A stretch of 64,000 bases of DNA from Salarchaeum sp. JOR-1 (GTDB lineage Archaea; Halobacteriota; Halobacteria; Halobacteriales; Halobacteriaceae): contig NZ_CP042241.1 of NCBI RefSeq assembly GCF_007833275.1, positions 992,001 through 1,056,000 of the forward strand, written 5' to 3'. Every line of letters starts with the position of its first letter. Position 1 is the first letter of the stretch. The notes beneath the pieces were generated by a model. That model saw only the letters and a program-made list of their open reading frames with translations, had not been told where the DNA came from and did no database searches. The translations under genes were made by a program, and so were the position numbers. Below, one piece after another: positions 1 through 9,228 of this stretch.

Positions 1-2
1 AA

Positions 3-2252
3 GCCGCGTTTGAAGGCGAAGTGAACACAACGACAGTCACACTGGCAGACAAAATCTTCCAAGTACAAGTCCTACCAGTATACGACAGCGACGGTGATAT
101 TTTCGCGGGAATGACGGTTTCCCAAGACATTACCCAGCAGAAGGAACAAGAGCAAGAACTCAAACAAGCCCAAGAACGGTACCACGCTCTCATCGAGAAC
201 GCACCAGTCCCGATCTTCGTCGGCACAGCCGACGGCAAGATCATCGAAATGAACGAAGAAGCAGAAGCGCTCATCAACCGTCCCCAATCTGCTGTCATCG
301 GAAAATCCCAGCGTATACTGCATCCCGACGAGAAAGCAGAAGAATACGAAGCCCTCTTTTCGACACACGCGATGAACGGCGGGACCCGTCGGTATCTTCC
401 AAATGGAGATCAGATTCACGTCGAAACGAGCGACGGAGACCACATTCCCGTCGAAATCAGCGTTTCGACCATCGACAACGAAGACACCAAGCTCGTCCAC
501 GGAATTTTCCGAGACATCTCCGACCAAGTCTGGTACGAATCCACACTCATGGATCTCCACGAAACCGCCGATGTATTCGTCCAAGCTGATTCTCAACTCG
601 AAATTGCCCAATCGATCGTCGATACTGCAATCGACATCCTTGATCTACAACTCGCCTCCGTCAACCTCACGCAATCTGATGATAATACGCTCACCCCCGT
701 CGCCTACTCGGACGATGTAACCGACATCCTCGGAGATCCACCGGCCCTTCCGTTGAACAAAAGCCTCGCGGGCAAAGCGTATCTCGACAACGAGACGATC
801 CGAACCGGCGACGTTCGGTCACATGGAGCCGTGTACAACCCAAATACGCCGATTCGAAGCCAGCTCATCGTTCCGATCAACGGCTTCGGGACGATCATCT
901 GTGGCGATACTGAACGCAACTCGTTCGATCAGCGTGATCAACAACTGCTTGAGCTGGTCGCCCGAACAGCTGAATCTGCATTCGAGCGTGTGGCTCGCAC
1001 GGCGGAGCTTCGAGACCACAAACGAGAACTCGAACAGACGTCCGAAGCACTGCGACAGGTTGAAGAGCTGGATTCGCGTATCCGTAAACTCACACAGATC
1101 GCAATTCAAGCAGAAACACGGGAAGAACTCGAACAGCAGGTCTGTGACATCTTCGCGTCGCTGGAGTCCTTCTCGTTTGTCTGGGTGAGCGACTTGACTC
1201 CTGAGGGGGATGAGCTTGTCCCACGCACGTGGGCCGGGGACGAACAGGGATATCTCGACAGCCGCTCGTTTACCATTAACGGTTCCGCGACGGAGCCGGC
1301 AGTCGAAACTGCCCGATCGAACGACCTGACTGTCGTGTCGAACACCGCTCGGAACGTCCAAGCAGAACCGTGGCGCCGGGATGCTATCCAACGTGACTTC
1401 GCGTCAGGTATCGCAGTCCCGATCACGTATCAAAACGTCTTCTATGGCGTCATTGAAATCTTCGCAAACGAGCGTGACGCCTTTTCAGATCGAATGCAAG
1501 CCGCGCTCAAAGACTGGGGACGGGTAATGGGATACGCCATTACGGAGATCCAGCGAACCAGCGCAATCCTGGCTCAGCGAGGAACTGTACTCGAGTTCGA
1601 ACTCGAATCGAAGACATGTCCACTTCTCCGAATCGCGCAGCAACACGAATGCACGCTACTCTTTGGCGGGCTTCGAGACCAAGACGGCGAGAATACAACG
1701 GTCTTCGTCCGGCTGCTCGAAGGCTCTGTCGATCGCCTGCTCGAAACAGCCAGAGACGCGACAGGAATCACATCGATCAACAATATTCAGGAAACGGAGG
1801 AGAGTTCACTCTTCCAGATCGAATTCTCAGAAGCGTTCATTGGGACCGTGCTTGCGAAATACGGAATCCAGTTGGATCGAATAGTCGGGGAGACAGATGG
1901 GAGCGTAGCGGCATATGTGAGTGTCCCCCCAACGATCCCGGTCCACCAGACTGTCGAAATCATTTCAACAGAATATCCGAATTCAACATTGCGTAGTACC
2001 GAGGAACGATCAGACGCAATGATTTCGTCATTAGAGTGTTCAGAGAGGATACTCTCGGGTTTGACGGAACGACAACGGGAGACGGTAGAACTGGCGTTTC
2101 ACGGCGGATACTTTGAGTCCCCGAAGCAGACTAAAGGTGCGGACCTCGCTGATCAGATGGGTATCTCCTCGTCATCGTTCTACAATCACCTCCAAGTGGC
2201 CGAGCGAAAAATCCTCAAAAACCTCCTCGGGAGCCCCCCGAAGCCCGACTGA
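3..2252 (+). CDS. PAS/GAF sensor with bacterio-opsin activator (HTH_10) DNA-binding domain, 5' truncated
   Basis: The reading frame is open to the window edge and the first residues match the end of a PAS domain, so the gene starts upstream; the GTG at 21 is internal. Domain order: end of one PAS, a short coiled coil rich in Q/E/K, a full PAS (about residues 50-165, ALIENAPVPIF), two GAF domains (about 180-325 and 350-510), a bacterio-opsin-activator middle domain, and a C-terminal HTH_10 (LTERQRETVELAF, then GISSSSFYNHL). This is the Bat-type haloarchaeal architecture: a soluble sensor of redox, light or small ligands that binds DNA directly. The ligand cannot be read from sequence. It heads a signalling cluster. 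Confidence 0.9.
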   Translation, partial: AAFEGEVNTTTVTLADKIFQVQVLPVYDSDGDIFAGMTVSQDITQQKEQEQELKQAQERYHALIENAPVPIFVGTADGKIIEMNEEAEALINRPQSAVIGKSQRILHPDEKAEEYEALFSTHAMNGGTRRYLPNGDQIHVETSDGDHIPVEISVSTIDNEDTKLVHGIFRDISDQVWYESTLMDLHETADVFVQADSQLEIAQSIVDTAIDILDLQLASVNLTQSDDNTLTPVAYSDDVTDILGDPPALPLNKSLAGKAYLDNETIRTGDVRSHGAVYNPNTPIRSQLIVPINGFGTIICGDTERNSFDQRDQQLLELVARTAESAFERVARTAELRDHKRELEQTSEALRQVEELDSRIRKLTQIAIQAETREELEQQVCDIFASLESFSFVWVSDLTPEGDELVPRTWAGDEQGYLDSRSFTINGSATEPAVETARSNDLTVVSNTARNVQAEPWRRDAIQRDFASGIAVPITYQNVFYGVIEIFANERDAFSDRMQAALKDWGRVMGYAITEIQRTSAILAQRGTVLEFELESKTCPLLRIAQQHECTLLFGGLRDQDGENTTVFVRLLEGSVDRLLETARDATGITSINNIQETEESSLFQIEFSEAFIGTVLAKYGIQLDRIVGETDGSVAAYVSVPPTIPVHQTVEIISTEYPNSTLRSTEERSDAMISSLECSERILSGLTERQRETVELAFHGGYFESPKQTKGADLADQMGISSSSFYNHLQVAERKILKNLLGSPPKPD

Positions 2253-2304
2253 GATGAAAGAGATCGTCTACAATTAAACTCTATTTAGGCAGATGGTTAC
2301 TCCG

Positions 2305-2312
2305 TTTATAAA
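2305..2312 (+). promoter_or_regulatory. TATA-like element upstream of the HalX regulator
   Basis: TTTATAAA stands in the 190-bp AT-rich gap between the Bat-type regulator and the HalX gene. A second weaker candidate (TTTAT near 2422) lies about 20 bp before the ATG, which would suit a near-leaderless transcript. Which one is used cannot be decided from sequence. Confidence 0.4.
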
Positions 2313-2442
2313 CTACTGAAACCCCTCTGTACCGATGACTGCCCCAATTCCGATTGGAGTATTCCAACATCCTGGATAGAATTTGGATAATCTAGCCCTC
2401 CGATTTTTCCCGTTTGAATTGTTTATCGGAAGTAGCCAGTTA

Positions 2443-3036
2443 ATGTCTACTAGTCCATCGTCCCATGACCATGAGCCGATTGTGATAGTCCTTGAAGACG
2501 AACAGGGGCTGGCCGATCTGTACACGACTTGGCTCTCCGACGACTACACTGTTCGAACCGCGTATACTGTCCAAGAAGGTCGAGAGAAATTCGATGAGGC
2601 AGTTGATATTGCACTCATCGACCGGCGACTTCCAGATGGATCAGGAGACGAGTTTCTCGAATGGGTTCAACAACAGCATTCAGCTTGCCGAACAGCGATG
2701 GTCACAGCTGTCAATCCCCAGTTCGATATCCTCGACATGCCATTCGACGATTACCTCGTCAAACCAATCGATCAAGTTGACCTCAAGAACACTGTTCAGG
2801 AATTGAATAGACAACGGGAATACAACGACGACGTACGGGAGTTATACTCCCTCATGACCAAAAAGACCCAGTTAGAGACAGAGCTAAGCCAGTCAGAACT
2901 AGATGCTAGCGAGGAATATCAGGAATTAACAGAGAGAATCGAAGAGATTCAGGAGTCGGCCCGAGCGACAACCACCGAATTTGACGACGCAGATTTCAAC
3001 GCCCTTCTACAACAAATCGAGGAGGATCCTACATAG
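2443..3036 (+). CDS. HalX-type response regulator
   Basis: A 197-aa receiver protein. The phospho-acceptor is Asp60 (ALIDRRLPDGSG), with acidic residues near E18/D19 and the conserved Lys in DDYLVKPID. The C-terminal third is a helical, coiled-coil-rich HalX domain, a haloarchaeal output or partner domain. ATG 2443 is preferred over an upstream in-frame ATG at 2383, because the extension is hydrophobic and unlike the family and the receiver fold begins right after 2443. The KaiC-like gene follows after 3-78 bp and two histidine kinases lie downstream, so it is the likely phosphorelay target of this cluster. Confidence 0.88.
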   Translation: MSTSPSSHDHEPIVIVLEDEQGLADLYTTWLSDDYTVRTAYTVQEGREKFDEAVDIALIDRRLPDGSGDEFLEWVQQQHSACRTAMVTAVNPQFDILDMPFDDYLVKPIDQVDLKNTVQELNRQREYNDDVRELYSLMTKKTQLETELSQSELDASEEYQELTERIEEIQESARATTTEFDDADFNALLQQIEEDPT

Positions 3037-3114
3037 TATGTGGGTTTCATCGAAAAACCACGAAAGCACCCGAATAGTTACGAACCACCGACACATTCAA
3101 GCGAGAACTACGGC

Positions 3115-4575
3115 ATGACAACTGATAGATTAGGAACTGGTATCGACGGGCTCGACTCAATCCTACACGGCGGGCTGATCCCAAACCGGGGTTATCTCGT
3201 TCGCGGTGGTCCGGGAGCTGGCAAAACAATCCTTGGTAGCCACTTCCTCCAAGAAGGTACACAAAATGGCGAGTCGGCCCTGTTCGTTAACCTCGAAGAA
3301 TCGGAAGAAGACATCAAACGTAACGCCAAATCTCTCGGCTTCGAGTTAACTGACATTGAGTTTTTAGATCTCAGTCCAGACGCAGCGGCATTCGCCGACG
3401 ATCAATCGTATAGCATTTTGTCCGCCAGTGAAGTTGAACAGGAGCCGTTCATCGAGAAGATTACCACGACTATCGAAGACATCGACCCGGATCGTGTGTT
3501 CGTTGATCCGATCACTCAGCTTCGCTATCTTACACCCGATCAACACCAGTTCCGGAAACAAGCGATTGGGTTTATGGAGTATCTCACGGCCCATGGTGCA
3601 ACAGTTCTGTTCACCTCGCAGGACACCGAAGCAACGTCAGATGAAGACCTCCAGTTCCTGAGCGACGGGACTATCGAACTCCAACGGACCGACGCGAAAC
3701 ACACGATTTCAGTCCCCAAATTCCGGGGCTCATCGATTAAAGATGGTGAGCACGCTGTCACGATAACTGGGTCTGGCCTCTCTGTGTTTCCGGAACTCCA
3801 GCCCGAGCAACACGCGTCGGATTTCGTGTCAGAACCCATCTCCTCGGGAGTTCCAGAATTAGATGAACTCCTGAATGGAGGCATTGAACGGGGGACAGTC
3901 ACGGTGATCAGTGGACCGACGGGAGCTGGCAAAACAACGCTCGGATCTCATTTTATGAAGGAGGCCGCGGACCGAGGTGAGCGCTCCCTGATGTATCTTT
4001 TTGAGGAAAGTGCTGCGACACTGCGCAATCGTACTGAAGCAATCAATATCCCAGTGAAGCGGATGGAAGAGCGAGGAAATCTCCAAATTGAGGAAATGGA
4101 GCCGCTAGATATATCGCCGCAACGGTTTGCCCAGAAAGTGCAGACAGAAGTTGAGGAAAATGATACTGAGGTCGTTATGATTGATGGAATTAGTGGTTAT
4201 CAACTCTCGATCCAGGGGGACCAGCAAACACTCAATCGGCGCCTGCATGCACTGTGTCGATATCTCAAAAATATGGGCGTGACAGTTATTCTGGTTGATG
4301 AATCGACTACACTGACGGGCGACTTTGCAGCAACCGATACAGGAATGAGCTACCTCGCGGACAACATTCTCTTCCTTCGCCATATCGAATATCAGGGAGA
4401 GTTACGAAAGATCATCGGCGTGCTGAAAAAGCGAACGAGTGACTTCGAACGCTCGCTTCGGGAACTCAAGATCACATCAGATGGAGTCACGGTCGGCGAT
4501 TCACTTACTGGACTCCGAGGTGTGCTCTCCGGGACGCCGGAGTGGACAGATGAGGATTCGTCTGCGGGGAACTAG
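3115..4575 (+). CDS. KaiC-like double RecA-domain ATPase
   Basis: A 486-aa protein with two tandem KaiC/RadA-type domains. Each starts with a GLDxxLxGG motif (TGIDGLDSILHGGL; GVPELDELLNGGI), has a Walker A (GGPGAGKT near residue 34; SGPTGAGKT near 265), and catalytic Glu pairs (LEESEED; FEESAAT). ATG 3115 begins at the expected domain edge; a GTG at 3040 would add a 25-residue tail. In the C-terminal domain, DTGMSYLADN occupies the place of the autophosphorylated Ser-Thr pair of cyanobacterial KaiC, keeping the Ser but with Tyr for the Thr (alignment by eye). It probably acts as an ATP-driven signalling hub with the adjacent HalX regulator and kinases. Confidence 0.88.
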   Translation: MTTDRLGTGIDGLDSILHGGLIPNRGYLVRGGPGAGKTILGSHFLQEGTQNGESALFVNLEESEEDIKRNAKSLGFELTDIEFLDLSPDAAAFADDQSYSILSASEVEQEPFIEKITTTIEDIDPDRVFVDPITQLRYLTPDQHQFRKQAIGFMEYLTAHGATVLFTSQDTEATSDEDLQFLSDGTIELQRTDAKHTISVPKFRGSSIKDGEHAVTITGSGLSVFPELQPEQHASDFVSEPISSGVPELDELLNGGIERGTVTVISGPTGAGKTTLGSHFMKEAADRGERSLMYLFEESAATLRNRTEAINIPVKRMEERGNLQIEEMEPLDISPQRFAQKVQTEVEENDTEVVMIDGISGYQLSIQGDQQTLNRRLHALCRYLKNMGVTVILVDESTTLTGDFAATDTGMSYLADNILFLRHIEYQGELRKIIGVLKKRTSDFERSLRELKITSDGVTVGDSLTGLRGVLSGTPEWTDEDSSAGN

Positions 4576-4608
4576 CTGTGGTTCATCATCAACGTGAGGG
4601 AGCACGAG

Positions 4609-5661
4609 ATGTCTGAGGCACCCTGTGAGCAGTCTTCGAAGCCAGTCTCCGAAACTGTGAATATACTACTAGTTCTTGCTAACAATCAGCTCGAACATCA
4701 AATACGAGATGAATTAGCGTCCCGATACGCGATCACGTCCATCGAACGTCCCGTAGCAGACAAAGAGTTTGATGTCTGTATCGTTGATTTAGTCACGCTT
4801 CGCAATCATTCGTCTCGGCTCCGAACTCTCCGGAACTCGTCCGTGCATAGCAGCCAGCCATGCCTGTTAGTCACCTCCCAAGATCACGAAACGATTGATG
4901 AAGAACACTTGGAGCTTGCTACTGACGTCATCACCCCGGAGTTTTCTTCAGTAGAGATAGAAAAGCGGGTGCAGTCGCTGTCACGGCTACACACACTCTC
5001 AGTACAGGTGGGGAAACAACAACAATTAGCACAGGCCGCTAGTATCCTTTCCCATGACCTGCGGAATCCACTAAATGTTGCCCAAGCGAATCTCGATCTC
5101 GCACAGGAAAACAAGGAGGCAGAGTATTTTGATAGAGTAGACCACTCCCTCAACAGGATCGAAGAGCTCATTGCAGATGTATCGACACTTGCTCGACAAG
5201 AATACGACCTAGGGGACTTCGCTACGCACTCCTTACAAGAACTGGCAAGGGAGGCGTGGGAAGAATGTACGACAGTAGCTTGTTCTCTTAACATTACGAC
5301 CGACGAGGAGGTCTCTCTCCGGGGCAACCGGAGTGCGCTCAAAGAACTCCTAACTAACCTCTATCGAAATGCGATTGCGCACAACGAGTCTCCCGTGACG
5401 ATTACAGTCGGCGCCGTAGACAATGGGTTCTACGTTGCTGATGATGGCCAAGGCATCTCGGCGGGTGAACAAGACTGCATCTTCGAGACGGGATACACGA
5501 CCCGACAGGAAGGGACTGGGCTGGGGCTTTCCATCGTTGAACAAGTGGTTGAGGCACATGGCGGTGAGGTTGCTGTCACGGACAGCGATGCCGGTGGAGC
5601 ACGTTTTGAAATTACCGGTGTCACAGTGGACCATCCCCACCCCCAGAACAAACAAATCTGA
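4609..5661 (+). CDS. Histidine kinase with degenerate receiver-like N-terminus
   Basis: A 350-aa soluble kinase. Residues 15-125 look like a receiver fold (VNILLVLANNQLE, then FDVCIVDLVTL) in which the DD pair and Lys of true receivers are not evident, so it is probably a protein-binding pseudo-receiver. A HisKA domain follows with the phosphorylated His in LSHDLRNPLN (about residue 150), then a HATPase with N box (LYRNAIAHN), G1 (DDGQGI) and G2 (GTGLGLSIV). ATG 4609 is preceded by a purine stretch (GTGAGGGAGC); a GTG at 4594 is the alternative. Spacing to the next kinase is 3 bp, so the two are co-transcribed. Confidence 0.88.
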   Translation: MSEAPCEQSSKPVSETVNILLVLANNQLEHQIRDELASRYAITSIERPVADKEFDVCIVDLVTLRNHSSRLRTLRNSSVHSSQPCLLVTSQDHETIDEEHLELATDVITPEFSSVEIEKRVQSLSRLHTLSVQVGKQQQLAQAASILSHDLRNPLNVAQANLDLAQENKEAEYFDRVDHSLNRIEELIADVSTLARQEYDLGDFATHSLQELAREAWEECTTVACSLNITTDEEVSLRGNRSALKELLTNLYRNAIAHNESPVTITVGAVDNGFYVADDGQGISAGEQDCIFETGYTTRQEGTGLGLSIVEQVVEAHGGEVAVTDSDAGGARFEITGVTVDHPHPQNKQI

Positions 5662-5664
5662 TTC

Positions 5665-8016
5665 ATGACCGGTACTAATTCGCACAGTGCCCACGGCCAG
5701 ACAGAACCCGGGGAGCACCGTGTTTTACTCTGCCTTGAACATACGGAAAATGAACGGCATCTTCGGGCGTGGTTCGAAGAAGAATCACCGTATTCACCAG
5801 AGGTCGTAACAGATACTGATACGAAACTAACCGGTGATCTCTGTCTCGTCGATCGACCAGCCCTAATCGAACATCGTGACTGGCTCTACGAACAGAAAAC
5901 CCGCAACTATCCCCAGTTCTTTCCGATACTCTTGGCGCAACCAGACGACAATCGATCTCTTGGAGACGATCTCTGGGACGTCATCGATGAAACGATCTCA
6001 ACACCCGTCGATACCGATGAACTCCGCCATCGACTCGAAAACCTTCTAGAACGGCGAAACCTCTCCAATAAGCTCGCACAAGAACTCGAAACGACAGAGG
6101 AATACTATAAAGCCGTCTTCCAAGCAACGAATGACGCGATACTAATCATCAACCCAGAAGCCGATCAAGTGGTCGATGCAAATCTCGAAGCAGCTGACAT
6201 CTTAGGATATACTCAATCCGAGATGGAATCAGTCACGCCAACGGAAGACCTCCATCCGACGAATACAGTCGAGTATATGGAGTTTCTGGAGAAGGTCCGG
6301 ACAACTGGATTCGCACAGACGGACAATCTAACGTGTACTAAGTCCGACGGATCTGAAATCGAAGCGGAGATCTCGGCGAGCACGATAGTTGTTGGCGAAC
6401 AGCAACGTGCCATCTTGAGTATTCGAGACGTAACGGAACGTCGGGAGCAGCAGCGACAACTCACCCAGCAACGTGATCAACTTGAGCGACTAAACCGCAT
6501 CACGCGGACGCTCCACGAAACGACACGTGCAGTTGTCGAAGCATCGACACAAGATGAGCTTGAAGAGCAGGTTTGTAGGCGACTAGAAGATTCGCAGGTT
6601 TATCGGTTCGCGTGGATCGGCCGCCAAGACGAAGGCAACCTCGTCACAGCAAGAACCGCAAGCGCGGACGCCAAACAGTATCTTGACCACGTGACGCTCA
6701 CTACCGATGAGACTGATACCGGCCAGGGGCCGACTGGAAGGGCACTCTCCTCAGGGGAAGTAACTACTGTACAAAACGTTGAGGAAGCACCTGTAATGGA
6801 GCCGTGGCGAGATGCCCTCGCGCAATTCGACGTTCAAGCGACAGCCGCCGTACCGATTCACCACGACGGTGAGAAATTCGGCGTGTTGAACCTCTACACA
6901 AGTCGGGAAGACGCATTCAAGGGCGACGAGACACAGATTCTTGAGGATCTCGGACGGACGATTGGCCGTGCGATAATCGGGATTCAGGCCCGTGAAGACG
7001 CCCAACTCTTCCGGCAAGCTGTCGAACATGCGGGACACGCGATCTACATCACTGACACTGATGGAACGATTCGCTACGTCAACCCGACCTTCGAAGAGGT
7101 CACTGGATACGAGAGTGAGGACATTATCGGAGAGCGCCCTTCCAGATTGAAGTCTGGGGAACATAGCGAAGAGTTCTATCAGAACCTCTGGAATACGGTT
7201 CTCTCCGGGGATATCTGGGAGAACGAAATCGTGAACCGACGCAAAGATGGGCGCCGACAATATATCGATCAAACCATCGCGCCGATCGTTGACGAGGACG
7301 GCGAGCCTACGCACTTTGTCGCCGTGAACAACGAGATCACGGCCCAGCGGCGACAGCGCCAGCAACTCGAAGTCCTGTATCGAGTGCTTCGACATAATCT
7401 CCGGAACGAACTGAACGTAATCCGAGGCTACGCGGAGTTGCTTCACGAAACCAGCTCAACAGACACTCAAGAGGCGATAGCGAACGTCTCGGAGTCCATC
7501 GACGATCTGCTCCAACTGAGCCGTCAAGCAAGACAAATCGAAAGCATCTTCGGCGACGAGGAGACAGAAAACAGGTTCCAACAATTCGAAGCGGTAATCC
7601 AGAATGCGATTACGTCGGCTGATCCGCCCACGTCAGCGCTCTCAACGACGATCCCGGAAACGTCGTATCAGGTAGGTATCGAACTCGAAAAAGCCATCAC
7701 AGAACTTGTTCAGAATGCCGTTACACACACTGACAGTGATGAACCGACAATCTCGGTTACTGCTGAAACTACTGTGGAGGACGGAACTCCCTGGGGATTG
7801 ATTACCGTTCAGGATAATGGGCCAGGGATTCCCACGACCGAACGCCGCGTGTTACGCGAAGGAGAGGAGACCCCCTTACTCCACGGGAGCGGCCTCGGAC
7901 TCTGGTTCGTCAATTGGATTGTCAGCGAACTCGGTGGCCACATCGAGATTGAGGACAACGAACCGCGAGGAAGTGTCGTGACGGTTTCCGTCCCCCTCAG
8001 CGAAGCACAAACGTAG
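5665..8016 (+). CDS. Multi-sensor histidine kinase (pseudo-receiver, PAS, GAF, PAS, HisKA-like, HATPase)
   Basis: A 783-aa protein. Residues 15-125 form another receiver-like domain without a clear phospho-Asp. Then a PAS (about 150-260, AVFQATNDAILII), a GAF (about 285-440), a second PAS with PAC (about 445-565, VTGYESEDIIGE), a haloarchaeal HisKA variant with His in VLRHNLRNELN, and a HATPase (LVQNAVTH; DNGPGIP; GSGLGLWFV). No membrane segments are seen, so it senses in the cytoplasm. It directly follows the smaller kinase. The two N-terminal pseudo-receivers suggest both kinases dock on the same partner, possibly the KaiC-like or HalX protein (inference). Confidence 0.9.
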   Translation: MTGTNSHSAHGQTEPGEHRVLLCLEHTENERHLRAWFEEESPYSPEVVTDTDTKLTGDLCLVDRPALIEHRDWLYEQKTRNYPQFFPILLAQPDDNRSLGDDLWDVIDETISTPVDTDELRHRLENLLERRNLSNKLAQELETTEEYYKAVFQATNDAILIINPEADQVVDANLEAADILGYTQSEMESVTPTEDLHPTNTVEYMEFLEKVRTTGFAQTDNLTCTKSDGSEIEAEISASTIVVGEQQRAILSIRDVTERREQQRQLTQQRDQLERLNRITRTLHETTRAVVEASTQDELEEQVCRRLEDSQVYRFAWIGRQDEGNLVTARTASADAKQYLDHVTLTTDETDTGQGPTGRALSSGEVTTVQNVEEAPVMEPWRDALAQFDVQATAAVPIHHDGEKFGVLNLYTSREDAFKGDETQILEDLGRTIGRAIIGIQAREDAQLFRQAVEHAGHAIYITDTDGTIRYVNPTFEEVTGYESEDIIGERPSRLKSGEHSEEFYQNLWNTVLSGDIWENEIVNRRKDGRRQYIDQTIAPIVDEDGEPTHFVAVNNEITAQRRQRQQLEVLYRVLRHNLRNELNVIRGYAELLHETSSTDTQEAIANVSESIDDLLQLSRQARQIESIFGDEETENRFQQFEAVIQNAITSADPPTSALSTTIPETSYQVGIELEKAITELVQNAVTHTDSDEPTISVTAETTVEDGTPWGLITVQDNGPGIPTTERRVLREGEETPLLHGSGLGLWFVNWIVSELGGHIEIEDNEPRGSVVTVSVPLSEAQT

Positions 8017-8042
8017 GGGCCGTCATTCCAACACAGATCGAA

Positions 8043-9164
8043 TTAGCCGTTCTGCTCCGAGGGAGTGTCGAATTCGAACCGAGTACCGCCCTCGTCGCTC
8101 TGGGTGACAGTCACTTGCCACCCGTGAGCGACCGCAATCTGCTTGACAAGGTACAATCCAAATCCGGTTCCGGACGAATTCGTCGAATAGCCGAACTCGA
8201 ACACCTGGTCCCGTTTGTCCGGAGGAATCCCTGGCCCCGTATCCTCGACGTAAAACCCACTCCCGTCAAGTGACCCAACACGAACGGTGACTTCGTCATA
8301 GCCGTGTTCGACGGCGTTCCGGTAGAGGTTCTCAAAAACGTGTTTCAGACGACTCCGATCGGCTTCGAAGCCATATGAATCTTCGACTTCGAGAGTGGCT
8401 GATCCCGTCTCACAGGTTTTCCACGATTCTTTAGCCACGTCTCGCAACTGGACAGCCTCGAGTGCATCGTCGCTAACCGCGTCTCCTTCTTGGGCCACCA
8501 AGAGGAGGTCCTCGATGATCGTCTCCATCCGGTCCACAGCATCCAGAGCGTCGGCCAGGTGACTGGTATCACCAGTCTCTTTGGCGAGTTGCATCCGCCC
8601 GGCAACAACGTTCAACGGATTGCGGAGATCATGAGACACGAGACTTGCGAACGCATCCAACCGTTCATTCTCCTCTTCAAGCTCCTGCTCACGGGTGCGC
8701 AGCTCATCACGGATATCCTCTAATTGTGTTTGGTATCGCTGCTGGTGTCCATCGTAGTACCCGATTACTGACCCAGCGAGCGCGCCGACTGTGAGATAAT
8801 TCACGAGAAGAAACGGAACATCAACTAATGGCACGCCGTGAGCCGCCTGATATGGAATCACAGGATACCCGAACAGAAGACCACCAGCCGCACCAATACC
8901 CGTCCACCCTGCCATCCGAAGCACGATCCGATCACTAAACTGGCTCGTGAAAACCCAACGGCCAACGCTAATCAGGAGAAGTGCAAGCGCCATCGGCAGA
9001 AGCGCCCCGAGAATCGCAGAGTGAAGCGCTTGCTCCTGCCGATAATGAAGAACGTGGAGAATCAGCGCACAGAAACCAAGACCGACGATTACCCCAGACC
9101 CGATCAGCCGACGCATACCGTCACTCGAACGCTCAACCGTCTTGTTAGTACTGTTCTCATCCAT
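8043..9164 (-). CDS. Membrane histidine kinase
   Basis: A 373-aa protein convergent with the preceding kinase. The N-terminal third has about five hydrophobic segments (for example GVIVGLGFCALIL and MALALLLISVG), then a charged coiled coil (RDELRTREQELEEENERL), HisKA with His in VSHDLRNPLNV, and a HATPase (FENLYRNAVEHG; DTGPGIP; GTGFGLYLV). ATG 9164 is chosen because the upstream in-frame extension is low-complexity and crosses the M20 peptidase end region. The kinase core closely resembles the one at 4609-5661. The signal is unknown. Confidence 0.88.
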   Translation of the reverse strand: MDENSTNKTVERSSDGMRRLIGSGVIVGLGFCALILHVLHYRQEQALHSAILGALLPMALALLLISVGRWVFTSQFSDRIVLRMAGWTGIGAAGGLLFGYPVIPYQAAHGVPLVDVPFLLVNYLTVGALAGSVIGYYDGHQQRYQTQLEDIRDELRTREQELEEENERLDAFASLVSHDLRNPLNVVAGRMQLAKETGDTSHLADALDAVDRMETIIEDLLLVAQEGDAVSDDALEAVQLRDVAKESWKTCETGSATLEVEDSYGFEADRSRLKHVFENLYRNAVEHGYDEVTVRVGSLDGSGFYVEDTGPGIPPDKRDQVFEFGYSTNSSGTGFGLYLVKQIAVAHGWQVTVTQSDEGGTRFEFDTPSEQNG

Positions 9165-9228
9165 CTCTACTGAACCCAGGGAGACGTGACCACTCGGTGA
9201 CGGAAGAGAAGAATCCAGGTTCCGTGAA

